Source of the DNA: Haloferax litoreum
GTDB taxonomy: Archaea; Halobacteriota; Halobacteria; Halobacteriales; Haloferacaceae
NCBI RefSeq assembly: GCF_009674605.1
Contig: NZ_WKJO01000001.1
Location: 1,116,001 to 1,180,000, forward strand
Length of the DNA stretch: 64,000 nucleotides
Direction: 5' to 3'
The notes beneath the pieces were generated by a model. The model saw only the letters and a list, made by a program, of their open reading frames with translations. It ran no database searches and was not told where the DNA came from. Shown here one piece after another: positions 8,506-16,873 of the stretch; positions within the stretch are counted from its first letter, which is position 1; every line of letters begins with the position of its first letter. A program made the position numbers and the translations under genes.

Positions 8506-8862
8506 GTGTCCACTCCGAGCGACGACGACTTCCAGACGCCACCGCCGACCGCCCCAATCGACGATACGCCGACCGTCTCCTGTTCTCGCTGTGGGAACGA
8601 GTGGGACCTCGCGTACGAACTCGACGAGTTACAACTCGGCAACCAGTCTGTCGAGCAGTTCGCCCTCGACCACCATCGACACACCGGCCACTTCCCCGAC
8701 GACGTGAAACCGTGGGTCGTGAGTTGTCGCCGCTGTCCCGACGGCGAGCAGTTCCTGTCCGAAGGCCCGGCGCGTCGATGGGCGCGAACCCACGCCCGAC
8801 ACACCCGACACGACGTTGCCATCGAACACGCAGACGAACAGCACATCGTCACTGCAGAGTAA
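8506..8862 (+). CDS. Small haloarchaeal zinc-ribbon protein of unknown function
   Basis: This is a 118-residue acidic protein starting at GTG 8506. Two CxxC pairs (CSRCGNEW near residue 26 and CRRCPDGE near residue 74) suggest one zinc-binding site. Between and after them are histidine-rich stretches (LDHHRHTGHFPDD and ARTHARHTRHD), which resemble the spacing of paired treble-clef or zinc-ribbon modules. I do not recognise a named family. Its neighbours, an SRPBCC protein and a GNAT, give no functional clue. Protein-like composition and the paired motifs make it a likely real gene. Confidence 0.65.
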   Translation: MSTPSDDDFQTPPPTAPIDDTPTVSCSRCGNEWDLAYELDELQLGNQSVEQFALDHHRHTGHFPDDVKPWVVSCRRCPDGEQFLSEGPARRWARTHARHTRHDVAIEHADEQHIVTAE

Positions 8863-8968
8863 CGCGCGCTCGCTCTTTCCGCGTGTCAAACGGTTCGTCG
8901 CCACGCACCTCGCTCTCACCACCTCAGCACAGCTATATTTGGCGACCCCGAAACGAGCGACCGCTGAA

Positions 8969-9661
8969 CTACTGCCCGACGCCTCTCACGCCGGGGCGTT
9001 CGCCGGCGTCGGGTGTGGTTCGGGTCTTCGCGAGGACCGACTGGTCGAGGTCCAGTCGCATCTTCGTGTCCGTACTCTCGGACGCGACAACCTCGAAACC
9101 GAGTCCGAGGTAGACGTGAATCGCGCGACGGTTCTCCTTGGCGACGTGGAGAATCAGTGCATCGAGACCCGCAGTGGCGGCGTCGGCGATGACGTGGCGG
9201 CAGAGTTCGGTCCCGATGCCGCGGTTGTGGCTGTCCTGGTGGACGAATACGGCGAGTTCGGGTTCGGGTCCTTCTCGTGGCACGTAGGTGATGTGGCCGA
9301 CGATTCGGTCGCCGTCGACGGCGACGAAGTTGCGCCCGTGGTCGACGAGGCCCGTAAGCCAGTCGGCGATGTAGACGTCACCGACTGGTGGCAGGCCCAT
9401 CGACCGATGTTCCCGCGCGTAATCGCGGTACATCTCGTTGAGCGCGTCCCAGTCGTGTTCCTCGTACGGACGGATGACGAGGCCCTCACCGAACTTGTCG
9501 ACGAAGCGCGGACACCGCGGTGGACAGTAGGGCGTTCCAGTGCAGTCACTCGGGTCCCAGAAGGTGCCGTCTCCGTCGCCCTCGCCTGCAGTGACGTCCA
9601 TACGAGAAGATACGCGGGCGACCCACTTGACACTGTCCGGCCGTTCTCGGGGGTCGGTCAT
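8969..9661 (-). CDS. GNAT-family N-acetyltransferase with N-terminal Cys-rich segment
   Basis: This is a 230-residue protein. The GNAT core runs from about residue 60 (GLVIRPYEEHDWDALNEMY) to 205. The acetyl-CoA binding motif A is VHQDSHNRGIGTELCRHVIADA near 140-161, and the segment AKENRRAIHVYLGLGFEVV near 173-191 is the conserved beta-bulge/C-terminal part. The first 55 residues carry three cysteines in DCTGTPYCPPRCPRF, a pattern sometimes seen in haloarchaeal GNATs and possibly metal binding. The acceptor substrate cannot be predicted. A paralogous GNAT with the same general design lies at 43955-44494. Confidence 0.8.
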   Translation of the reverse strand: MTDPRERPDSVKWVARVSSRMDVTAGEGDGDGTFWDPSDCTGTPYCPPRCPRFVDKFGEGLVIRPYEEHDWDALNEMYRDYAREHRSMGLPPVGDVYIADWLTGLVDHGRNFVAVDGDRIVGHITYVPREGPEPELAVFVHQDSHNRGIGTELCRHVIADAATAGLDALILHVAKENRRAIHVYLGLGFEVVASESTDTKMRLDLDQSVLAKTRTTPDAGERPGVRGVGQ

Positions 9662-9687
9662 TCTGTCCGTCCTCGCATCGGTCAGTC

Positions 9688-11265
9688 GTGGAACTTATGC
9701 TCACGCTCCGCCGCGATTCGCTCGTGCCTATCGACTCAGACGACTCCCCGTCCGACGCCACGAATGCCGATAGGCGACTCGAAGACGCGTTAGAACGCGT
9801 CGCACACGGGGCCGTCGTCTCTGTCCCCTCCATCGTCTTCGAACGCGGGTTACGACTCGCGTTCACGGCCGTCCTGACGAACAGTTTTGCCGCCAGCACG
9901 TACGGCCTGTTCGCCTTAGCACGACGACTCCAGCGGTACCTCGCACACGTCACGCTCGGCTTTCGAAACGGCTTGAGCCGATTTCTCCCGACGACCGACG
10001 TTGACGCCGACCGGGACGTCATCGCCACGTTCGCCAGTCTCCTGTTGCTCGCTGTCGCGACGCTCTTCGGCGGTGCGCTGTATCTCGCGACACCGGCGAT
10101 TGCGGATATCGCAGACGAAGGGCCACTGTTCGAACACCTCTTGCGCGTGTTCGCCGTCGGCCTGCCGGCGAGCGTCTGGTTGTTCACCGTCACGGAGATG
10201 CTTCGCGCGTTCGAGGAAGTCGGTCCGCTGAACCTGACGCTCCGACTCGGGTTTCCACTCGCCCAACTCGCCGTCGGACTCGCCGGCGCGTTCGTGTTTC
10301 GTGACGTGGTCGTCGTCGCCGCTGGCGTCTGGGTCACGATGGGACTCGTCGGCGTCGTCGCACTCTGGTGGTTGGGTCGGTCACGTGGGCTCCGTCCGCG
10401 ACTTCGAACGCCGAACACCGCACGACTCTGCCGACGGTACGTCGGCTTTTCGACGCCGATGTTCTTCGGCGGTATCGCCATCACCACCCAGCGTCTCGGG
10501 TTCTATCCGCTCATCGCCGTCTACCTCTCGGGGACTGCAAGTGGCGTGTTCGCCGTCGGCGTCCTCCTCGGGGAGTTGGTCCGACTTCCACTCCTCGGCA
10601 TCAATCAGTTCATCCCGCCCGTCGCCGCGGCCCTCTACGAAGAGGGTCACCACACGGCGCTTCGCCGACTGTACCACGTGACGAGTAGACTCGTCCTCGT
10701 GGGTGCGACGGGACTCGCAGTTCCAGTCGTCGTCTTCCGCCAGTCTATCATGGCCGTCTTCGGTCCGACGTTCGTGACCTACGCACCGTTGCTTCCGGGA
10801 TTCATCCTCGCGCAGTACGTCGCGTCCGCCGCCGGTAGCGTCGGTATCCTGCTGATGATGACGGATAATCAGCGCGCCCTCCTCGTGGTCAACACGGCGA
10901 TTACCGTCGTGCTCGCACTCGTCGCGATTCCGCTCACCGCCACCTTCGGCCTCTCCGGACTCGTCGCGAGTTACCTCCTCATGCTGACGCTGAACAACGG
11001 GTTCGAGGTTCTCGTCCTGTACTACCTCGAAGGCCTCCAACCAGTGACGCGGGGGCACGCGAAACCCCTCGTCGCGGCGATTCCACTGGCACTCGTCGCC
11101 CTCGGCGCGAAACTGCTCCTCCCGGGGTACGTCGCTGTCGCCGTCGGAACCGCCGCAGGACTCGTCGCGTACGCCGTCGCGATTCGATTGCTGGGAACTG
11201 CCCCTGTCGAGCGCCAGTTGGTCGCCACACTCGTCAGTCGCTACCGAGAGGCTGTGGACCGATGA
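9688..11265 (+). CDS. Polysaccharide biosynthesis flippase (Wzx/oligosaccharide translocase-like)
   Basis: This is an integral membrane protein of up to 525 residues with about 12-14 hydrophobic segments, in the MOP superfamily to which Wzx flippases and MATE exporters belong. The early segment FERGLRLAFTAVLTNSFAASTYGLFALARR is the typical start of polysaccharide flippases. These proteins flip lipid-linked oligosaccharides and in haloarchaea may act in S-layer glycosylation. The start is GTG 9688 or ATG 9697. No glycosyltransferase genes are nearby, so the pathway is not indicated by context. Confidence 0.8.
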   Translation: MELMLTLRRDSLVPIDSDDSPSDATNADRRLEDALERVAHGAVVSVPSIVFERGLRLAFTAVLTNSFAASTYGLFALARRLQRYLAHVTLGFRNGLSRFLPTTDVDADRDVIATFASLLLLAVATLFGGALYLATPAIADIADEGPLFEHLLRVFAVGLPASVWLFTVTEMLRAFEEVGPLNLTLRLGFPLAQLAVGLAGAFVFRDVVVVAAGVWVTMGLVGVVALWWLGRSRGLRPRLRTPNTARLCRRYVGFSTPMFFGGIAITTQRLGFYPLIAVYLSGTASGVFAVGVLLGELVRLPLLGINQFIPPVAAALYEEGHHTALRRLYHVTSRLVLVGATGLAVPVVVFRQSIMAVFGPTFVTYAPLLPGFILAQYVASAAGSVGILLMMTDNQRALLVVNTAITVVLALVAIPLTATFGLSGLVASYLLMLTLNNGFEVLVLYYLEGLQPVTRGHAKPLVAAIPLALVALGAKLLLPGYVAVAVGTAAGLVAYAVAIRLLGTAPVERQLVATLVSRYREAVDR

Positions 11266-11372
11266 CATCGTATCGCTCCGCAGTCGGTTGATTTCGTAGT
11301 TTTCGGATTCCAGAAACGTGCATTTTGGGTACCGCCGATTCCCAGTTCCATGGATTCGAAAATCGGTCTGGC

Positions 11373-11409
11373 TTTATATTCATCTCCGGTGCCACGTCTC
11401 ACATGTGAG
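11373..11409 (+). promoter_or_regulatory. DoxX gene promoter with palindromic operator
   Basis: TTTATATT at 11373-11380 is a good archaeal TATA box. The 12-base palindrome CTCACATGTGAG at 11398-11409 sits about 25 bases downstream, over the expected transcription start. A purine-rich ribosome-binding sequence GAGGTGA (11407-11413) follows immediately before ATG 11420. The palindrome core TCACATGTGA matches the one upstream of the acyl-CoA synthetase at 5984-5997. Confidence 0.55.
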
Positions 11410-11419
11410 GTGAAGGACG

Positions 11420-11956
11420 ATGGCTGCAACCGGACAAATCGAGATGCTGGGGAACCGCCTCGAGTTCGACTACGCCGAAGGGGTAACCGGCTACGTGCTG
11501 GTGCTCACCCGTCTCATCACGGGGTACTGGTTCCTCCACGCGGGGGTCGGAAAGTACCTCGCCGCCGAACCGTTCAACGCGGGAGGGTGGTTGGTGAACG
11601 CCACCGGCGGTGCGCCGGGACCGGTCCACGCCTTCCTGGTCTGGGCGGGCCAGACCCCGTGGATGCTCGAGTTCACGAACTTCATGATTCCGCTCGGCGA
11701 GACGCTCATCGGCCTCGCACTCATCGTCGGCGCGGGTGTCCGCCTCGCCGCCTTCGGGGGAGCGTTCCTCATGACGTTCTTCTACCTCGGCAACGCGGCG
11801 TGGGGTCACGGCTACGTCAACGGTGACCTCTTCGGCCTCATGATGTTCGTCATCGTCGGCACCCTCGCCGCGGGACGCATCCTCGGCCTCGACGCCTACA
11901 TCGAGGACACTGAGTTCGTCCAACAGCGTCCCAAACTGAAGTACCTCCTCGGCTGA
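11420..11956 (+). CDS. DoxX-family membrane protein
   Basis: This is a 178-residue membrane protein with four hydrophobic segments (near residues 22-40, 72-105, 106-125 and 131-152). The pattern LTRLITGYWFLHAGVGKY near residue 29 and the central PLGETLIGLALIVGAGVRLAA are typical of DoxX/DoxD, a family that includes a subunit of the terminal quinol oxidase of Acidianus and many proteins of unknown role in membrane redox processes. It has its own promoter with a palindrome over the start site. It lies upstream of the iron-uptake operon but is separated from it by 200 bases with iron boxes. Confidence 0.8.
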   Translation: MAATGQIEMLGNRLEFDYAEGVTGYVLVLTRLITGYWFLHAGVGKYLAAEPFNAGGWLVNATGGAPGPVHAFLVWAGQTPWMLEFTNFMIPLGETLIGLALIVGAGVRLAAFGGAFLMTFFYLGNAAWGHGYVNGDLFGLMMFVIVGTLAAGRILGLDAYIEDTEFVQQRPKLKYLLG

Positions 11957-12102
11957 GGGGGAACACCGTTCGGCGGCGGTGACCGGCGACTCGACGATTC
12001 CTTTTCTCTGCGGTGTGCGATGGCTCGTGACGACGAGACCACGCCGAGTCCCGACTGTCTCACTCGCACCCGACGTTCGACCCAATCCTTCACGAACAAT
12101 AT

Positions 12103-12118
12103 TTTAGGTGGGCCTAAA
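12103..12118. promoter_or_regulatory. DtxR-type iron box 1
   Basis: TTTAGG TGGG CCTAAA is an inverted repeat matching the TTAGG...CCTAA core of DtxR/IdeR/SirR-family metalloregulator sites. It lies 41 bases before the binding-protein ATG, upstream of a second near-identical site. Family knowledge: such regulators repress uptake genes when iron is plentiful. The regulator gene is not in this window. Confidence 0.6.
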
Positions 12119-12139
12119 CTTCGAAAGTGGTTTATCGGA

Positions 12140-12153
12140 TTAGGTGTGCCTAA
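12140..12153. promoter_or_regulatory. DtxR-type iron box 2 at the leaderless start
   Basis: TTAGG TGTG CCTAA is an inverted repeat ending six bases before the ATG at 12159. It is centred 33 bases downstream of the centre of box 1 (roughly three helical turns). A repressor here would cover the core promoter or transcription start of the uptake operon. The pair strongly suggests iron or manganese control. Confidence 0.65.
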
Positions 12154-12158
12154 AACTC

Positions 12159-13352
12159 ATGGACGAAGACGGAAATAGTTCGCGCAACTCGACGCGGCGG
12201 TCGATTCTCAAGGGCACCGGCGTCCTCGTCGCCGGTGGCCTGCTCGCCGGGTGTACCGGACAAAGCGGGCCTGACCAGACTGAGACGGCCACCACGACGG
12301 ACGCAGAGACGGTGACTGAAACCGCGACTTCGACTGCGACGGAGACGACGGAGGCGAACGATTCGTACTCCGTCTCCATCGAACCCGTGGGCGACGTCGA
12401 ATTCGACGCGGTTCCCGAGACGTGGGTCGCCAACAACGGTAGTTGGGCGGACATGGGCGTCGCACTCGGCCTCGAACCGCCGAAAGGCGTGTGGTTGACG
12501 AGTCGGTACCACACGCAGTATTACGACGCGATTCCGGGGCTGTCGGTGGACAAGAGCGACATGGTCTCGCTGTACCAAGACGGCGTCAGCAAGGAGTTGT
12601 TCTACGAACTCGACGCCGACGTACACGTCATGGACCCGAACTTCCTGATGAATCGGTTCAAGGGGTGGGAGCAGGCCGACGTGGACGAAGTCGACCAGAA
12701 CGTCGGCCCGATGTTCGGGAACTGCATCTACGCCCAGCACTACCCGTGGCACGAAGACTACCGCTACTACACGCTCTACGAGGGGTTCGAGAAACTCGCA
12801 CAGGTGTTCCAGCGCACCGACCGCTACGAGGCGTTCGTCTCGCTCCACGACGAGTTCCAGACGAACCTCGAATCGGTCGTTCCTGCCGAGGGTGAGCGTC
12901 CGTCTGCCGCCGTCCTCTGGGGCGTCGGCGACGAACCCGAGTCGTTCTACCCCTACATTATCGGTGGTGGGACCGGGTTCAAGCACCTCCGTGACCTCGG
13001 CGTGAACGACGCACTCGCCGACACCGACGTGAAGGACTTCCACGGCAGTCGCGCGGCAATCGACCTCGAAACGCTGCTCGAAGTCGACCCCGAGGTGCTC
13101 ATGCTCCGCGGATACGAAGCGAAGACCCGCGACGAGTTCGAGAACACCGTCGTCTCCTCCCTGCAGAACCACGACACCGCGAGTGCCCTCACCGCGGTCC
13201 AGAACGACGACGTGTATCGCGCTGGCGGCCTCTATCAGGGGCCGATTACGAACTTCACCCTCACCCAGCGTACCGCCGAAGAACTGTACGGTGTCGAATC
13301 GCAACTCTACGACGCAGAACACGTGGCCGATATCGTGAACGGAGACATCTGA
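12159..13352 (+). CDS. Iron-siderophore/cobalamin ABC transporter substrate-binding lipoprotein
   Basis: This is a class III (FecB/BtuF type) solute-binding protein, 397 residues from ATG 12159. It carries a twin-arginine motif at residues 13-14 and a lipobox ending LLAGC at Cys32, followed by a long Thr/Glu-rich linker to about residue 75. The binding domain includes VPETWVANNGSWADMG, VHVMDPNFLMNRFKGW and the C-terminal part LLEVDPEVLMLRG near residue 305, typical of the two-lobe TroA-like fold. The ATG at 12159 is chosen because it directly follows iron box 2. It is the first gene of a four-gene operon; the FAD oxidoreductase starts 2 bases after its stop. Ferric siderophore is favoured over cobalamin because of the iron boxes. 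Confidence 0.88.
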   Translation: MDEDGNSSRNSTRRSILKGTGVLVAGGLLAGCTGQSGPDQTETATTTDAETVTETATSTATETTEANDSYSVSIEPVGDVEFDAVPETWVANNGSWADMGVALGLEPPKGVWLTSRYHTQYYDAIPGLSVDKSDMVSLYQDGVSKELFYELDADVHVMDPNFLMNRFKGWEQADVDEVDQNVGPMFGNCIYAQHYPWHEDYRYYTLYEGFEKLAQVFQRTDRYEAFVSLHDEFQTNLESVVPAEGERPSAAVLWGVGDEPESFYPYIIGGGTGFKHLRDLGVNDALADTDVKDFHGSRAAIDLETLLEVDPEVLMLRGYEAKTRDEFENTVVSSLQNHDTASALTAVQNDDVYRAGGLYQGPITNFTLTQRTAEELYGVESQLYDAEHVADIVNGDI

Positions 13353-13354
13353 CG

Positions 13355-14347
13355 ATGGCCGACGGCCGGACAGACGGCGATGTCGAAACCTCCGACGTGG
13401 TCGTCGTCGGGGGCGGTCCATCGGGGTGTGCCGCGGCCGTGTTCACCGCCCGGTACGGCCTCGACACAGTCGTCTTCGACCGGGGCAACGCGGCGTTCCG
13501 TCGGTGCGCCTACTTGGAGAACTACCTCGGGTTCCCCGCCGGCATCGGCGTCGAGACGTTCACCTCGCTGATGCACGAACACGTCACAGAGGCCGGTGCG
13601 AACTACGTCGCCGACATGGTCGAATCGGTCGAACGAGTCGATGACGACGCCACCACGACCGACGCGGATACCGACGGTGCCGCTGGGTCCGGTGGCGACG
13701 GGTTCGTCGTCACCACCCAAGACGGTCGCCGGGTCGTCACCGAGTACGTCGTCGCCGCGGCGTGGTACGACGGCGACTACCTCCGTGGTCTCGACGACGA
13801 CGACGCGATGTTCGAACGCCACGACCACCACGGCGAGTCTCACGAACACTTCGACTCGTCGTACCCCGACGACGATGGCCGGACCCCGGTCGAGGGGTTG
13901 TACGTCGCTGCTCCCTCCGGTAACCGAAACGCACAGGTCGGTATCGCCGCCGGGCAGGGCGCGCACGTCGCTCGGTGCTTGCTCGAAGACCACCGCCGCG
14001 AACAGAGGTTCCCCGAGGGCGTCCTCGCGGCGCACTACGATTGGCTTCGCCCCGAAAGCGAGTTCGCCGGCGAGTGGGCTGAGCGTGACCGCTGGCGCGA
14101 GTGGTTCGACGAGCAGGTTCCCGCTGACGCTGACATCGACGACGACCACCTCGCCGACCTCCGCGAGTCCTACATCGACCGGGCGTTTGAGACGCGGCGG
14201 ACCGACGAGGAGATTGCCGCCGCCGAGTCTCACGGGATTCGACGCCTCGTGGAGACGATTGGGACAGGACGTGTCCTCGACGCTGTCTCCGACGAGGTGC
14301 TTTGCGACTATCTCGACGGGCGCGAACTCGGGGGTGCCGAGCAGTGA
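13355..14347 (+). CDS. TrxR-like FAD-binding oxidoreductase lacking NADPH domain, in iron-uptake operon
   Basis: This is a 330-residue flavoprotein-like protein. The N-terminus has the Rossmann motif VVVVGGGPSGCAA (GGGPSG at 19-24) and an acidic-ended strand (FDRGN). The second FAD contact EGLYVAAPSGNRNAQVGIAAGQGA lies at 180-203, as in thioredoxin reductases. Between them there is no second GxGxxG, so the NADPH domain appears to be missing. The redox CxxC is also missing; only Cys51 (FRRCAYLENYLGFP) stands near the flavin. The short bridging region holds a histidine/aspartate-rich stretch HDHHGESHEH (156-165). A helical C-terminal domain (about 215-330) is unlike TrxR. It is sandwiched between binding protein and permease, overlapping the permease start, so a role in siderophore reduction or modification is plausible but unproven. 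Confidence 0.72.
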   Translation: MADGRTDGDVETSDVVVVGGGPSGCAAAVFTARYGLDTVVFDRGNAAFRRCAYLENYLGFPAGIGVETFTSLMHEHVTEAGANYVADMVESVERVDDDATTTDADTDGAAGSGGDGFVVTTQDGRRVVTEYVVAAAWYDGDYLRGLDDDDAMFERHDHHGESHEHFDSSYPDDDGRTPVEGLYVAAPSGNRNAQVGIAAGQGAHVARCLLEDHRREQRFPEGVLAAHYDWLRPESEFAGEWAERDRWREWFDEQVPADADIDDDHLADLRESYIDRAFETRRTDEEIAAAESHGIRRLVETIGTGRVLDAVSDEVLCDYLDGRELGGAEQ

Positions 14348-15459
14348 GTGAGGCGACCGACACCTCACAGGGTCGTGAGCCGATTACTGGGAGGTTCATC
14401 GAGTGGTTCGACGGGTCGCTCGCCGCGTTGTGTGTGGGGAGTCTCCTCGTCGTCGTCGCTGGTGGTCTCGTGCAGGTGACGTTCGGTACCTTCTCTATGA
14501 CTATCGTCGAGGCGTGGCGGGCAGTCTTCGACCCAGCGGTCCTGCTGAATTCGCAGGCGTGGACCGCGTTCCTGCTCGGTGGCGACCTGCCGGAACTGAG
14601 TAAACAGACGCTCATCGTCTGGAACATCCGACTTCCGCGCGTGTTCGTCGCCATCTTCGTGGGGATGAACCTCGCCGTCTCCGGGGCCATCTTTCAGGCA
14701 GTCACGCGGAACGAACTCGCGAGTCCGTTCATCCTCGGTGTGTCCTCCGGTGCGGGACTCGCGATTCTCCTCACACTGGTGGTCTTCTCGGGACTGTCGA
14801 CGTTCTTGCCACTCGTCGCCTCCGTGGGTGGGGCAGTCGCGTTCCTCACCGTCTACGCCATCGCGTGGAAGAACGGCACGTCCCCCGTCAGACTCGTCCT
14901 CGCGGGCGTCATCGTCGGGACGGTGTTCGGGAGTCTCCAGACGGCGCTGTTCTTCTTCGCCGACGACATCGGCGTCGTCCAGAGTGCAATCGCGTGGACG
15001 ACTGGGTCACTGACGGGGACCGACTGGGAGCAAGTCCGGATGGCTCTCCCGTGGACTGTCGTGGCGATGCTGCTCGCACTGGTCAGTTCGCGGCAGTTGA
15101 ACGTCCTCCTCCTCGGCGAGAACACGGCGAGTTCGCTCGGCATGAACGTCGAGAAGGTCCGATTCGCACTCTCCGGCGTCGCTGTCCTCGCTGCCGCGGC
15201 GAGCATCGCCGTCGCCGGTATCGTCGGATTCGTCGGCCTCATCGTGCCGCACATGGTCCGCAACATCGTCGGCAGCGAGTACAAGAAACTCGTCGTCGGG
15301 TGTCTCTTCGCCGGTCCGGCACTGATGGTCGCCGCCGACGTTGGTGCCCGCCTCGCGTTGCGTCCGGCCCAGATTCCCGTCGGCATCGTCACCGGTCTCC
15401 TCGGCGGCCCGTACTTCCTCTACTTGATGCGCAAACAGGACCAGATGGGTGATATCTGA
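14344..15459 (+). CDS. FecCD-family ABC transporter permease (iron-siderophore/cobalamin)
   Basis: This is a membrane permease of the BtuC/FecCD family, 371 residues from the GTG at 14344, which overlaps the preceding stop by 3 bases. About nine to ten membrane segments are visible. Family landmarks are IRLPRVFVAIFVGMNLAVSG near residue 98, the conserved TRNELASPFILGVSSGAG, and the C-terminal VGLIVPHMVRNIVG, which forms the contact with the ATPase. One gene codes for the only permease, so a homodimer is expected. It is the third gene of the iron operon. Confidence 0.9.
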   Translation: MSEATDTSQGREPITGRFIEWFDGSLAALCVGSLLVVVAGGLVQVTFGTFSMTIVEAWRAVFDPAVLLNSQAWTAFLLGGDLPELSKQTLIVWNIRLPRVFVAIFVGMNLAVSGAIFQAVTRNELASPFILGVSSGAGLAILLTLVVFSGLSTFLPLVASVGGAVAFLTVYAIAWKNGTSPVRLVLAGVIVGTVFGSLQTALFFFADDIGVVQSAIAWTTGSLTGTDWEQVRMALPWTVVAMLLALVSSRQLNVLLLGENTASSLGMNVEKVRFALSGVAVLAAAASIAVAGIVGFVGLIVPHMVRNIVGSEYKKLVVGCLFAGPALMVAADVGARLALRPAQIPVGIVTGLLGGPYFLYLMRKQDQMGDI

Positions 15460-16286
15460 TGGGCGACGAACGAACACCCTCGACCGGTTCACCAACGGCG
15501 AGCGAACTCGTCGGAGAGAACCTCGCCATCGGCTACCCGACTACCGACGAACCGGTCGTCGAGTGCGAGAACGTCGTCATCCCGGCGGGAGAGGTGACGG
15601 CACTCGTCGGCCCGAACGGGAGTGGCAAGAGTACGTTGCTGAAGACGATGGCGAACCAGCACGACGCCGAGTTCGGGCGAGTCCTCGTCGATGGACAGCG
15701 AATCCAGTCGTTCGACTCGAAGGAACTCGCCAGACGGGTTGGACTCCTCTCACAGGAGAACGAATCACCCGCGAGTCTCACCGTCGAAGACCTCGTCTCG
15801 CACGGTCGGTACCCTCACCGGGGCTTCTTCGATTCGCTCACTGACGAGGACCGAGTGGCTATCGACCGGGCCATCGAGTTAGCGGGCGTCGAAGAAATCC
15901 GAACGCAGGCGGTCGGAAACCTCAGCGGCGGCCAGAAGCAACTCGCGTGGATTGCGATGGTCCTCGCACAGGACACCGACGTGTTGTTGCTCGACGAACC
16001 GACCACGTACCTCGATTTGCACCACCAACTTCGCGTGATGGAAGTCGTCCGAACCCTCAACCGCGAAGAAGAGATTACAATCGGTATCGTGCTCCACGAC
16101 ATCGGGCAGGCGGCGCGGTTCGCGGACAACCTCATCGCCATGAAAGACGGTGAACCGTACGACTGGGGACCGCCGAAAGAAGTCGTCACCGAGGACCTGT
16201 TAGCCGACGTCTTCCGCGTCGATGCCGACGTAGACAGCGAGAGCGACACTGGCCCCCACATCGCACCGCACCGCGCACTCGACTGA
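15459..16286 (+). CDS. Iron-siderophore ABC transporter ATPase (FecE-like)
   Basis: This is the cytoplasmic ATPase of the importer, 275 residues. Walker A is GPNGSGKSTLLK near residue 51, the signature LSGGQKQLAWIAM is near 154, Walker B with a class III ending is LLLDEPTTYLDLHHQL near 176, and the switch histidine is in VLHDIGQAARFADN near 212. The pattern EPTTYLDLHHQ is characteristic of FecE/FhuC/BtuD ATPases. ATG 15459 overlaps the permease stop by one base. It is the last gene of the operon. Confidence 0.92.
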   Translation: MGDERTPSTGSPTASELVGENLAIGYPTTDEPVVECENVVIPAGEVTALVGPNGSGKSTLLKTMANQHDAEFGRVLVDGQRIQSFDSKELARRVGLLSQENESPASLTVEDLVSHGRYPHRGFFDSLTDEDRVAIDRAIELAGVEEIRTQAVGNLSGGQKQLAWIAMVLAQDTDVLLLDEPTTYLDLHHQLRVMEVVRTLNREEEITIGIVLHDIGQAARFADNLIAMKDGEPYDWGPPKEVVTEDLLADVFRVDADVDSESDTGPHIAPHRALD

Positions 16287-16325
16287 GTGGTCGCAGGGTG
16301 ACGAGTGAGCGGCGGCGGCGCCGAC

Positions 16326-16799
16326 TCACTCCACGGCGACGATTTCGATGTCGAACACCAGCGTCTTGCCGGCGAGTTCGTGGTTAAAATCGACTTCTAC
16401 GGCGTCTTCACGGACGGCAGTCACGTCGCCGTGGAGGCCGTTTTCGGCGTGGACGTGGAGGCCGACTTCGGGTTCCTGTCCGACCATCCCTTCGAACGTC
16501 TCGGGGTCGTACGTCCGCACGCGGTTCTCGTCGAACTCGCCGTAGCCTTTCTCCGGCGGCACCGTCACAGTCGCCTCCTCTCCGTCCGTCATCCCGACGA
16601 CTGCCTCGTCGAGTCCGGGGAGTATCTCGTCGGCACCGACGACGAACGACTGGGGCGCGTAGTCGTCTCGGCCGCGTTCCTGTGCGTCGAAGAGGCCGTG
16701 TTCGACTGCCACGTCGTAGCGGGACGTGTTGAAGACGGTTCCGTCCTCGAAGCGCCCGACGTACGCGATGGCGACGCGGTCACCCGACTCGATTGCCAT
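16326..16799 (-). CDS. FKBP-type peptidyl-prolyl cis-trans isomerase (SlyD-like)
   Basis: This is a 157-residue cytoplasmic folding catalyst. The FKBP domain begins with GDRVAIAYVGRFEDGTVFNTS and is interrupted by the insert-in-flap chaperone domain (EKGYGEFDENRVRTYDPETFEG, about residues 80-130). The fold resumes with EVDFNHELAGKTLVFDIEIVAVE at the C-terminus. NHELAGKTL is the conserved signature of the SlyD-type archaeal short FKBPs. There is no C-terminal metal-binding histidine tail. ATG 16799 is chosen because the domain begins there; an upstream in-frame start would add 13 residues of poor match. Confidence 0.9.
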   Translation of the reverse strand: MAIESGDRVAIAYVGRFEDGTVFNTSRYDVAVEHGLFDAQERGRDDYAPQSFVVGADEILPGLDEAVVGMTDGEEATVTVPPEKGYGEFDENRVRTYDPETFEGMVGQEPEVGLHVHAENGLHGDVTAVREDAVEVDFNHELAGKTLVFDIEIVAVE

Positions 16800-16873
16800 A
16801 TCGACACGTCGGGAACAGACCCGGATAAATATCATCATCGGCGCGACTGACAGGGGACGACTGCGACCGCTCT

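Noticed and set aside
9546-10487. A 313-codon frame on the minus strand over the flippase gene
   Set aside because: Serine/arginine/threonine-rich shadow of the real gene on the plus strand, with no hydrophobic or acidic character expected of haloarchaeal proteins.
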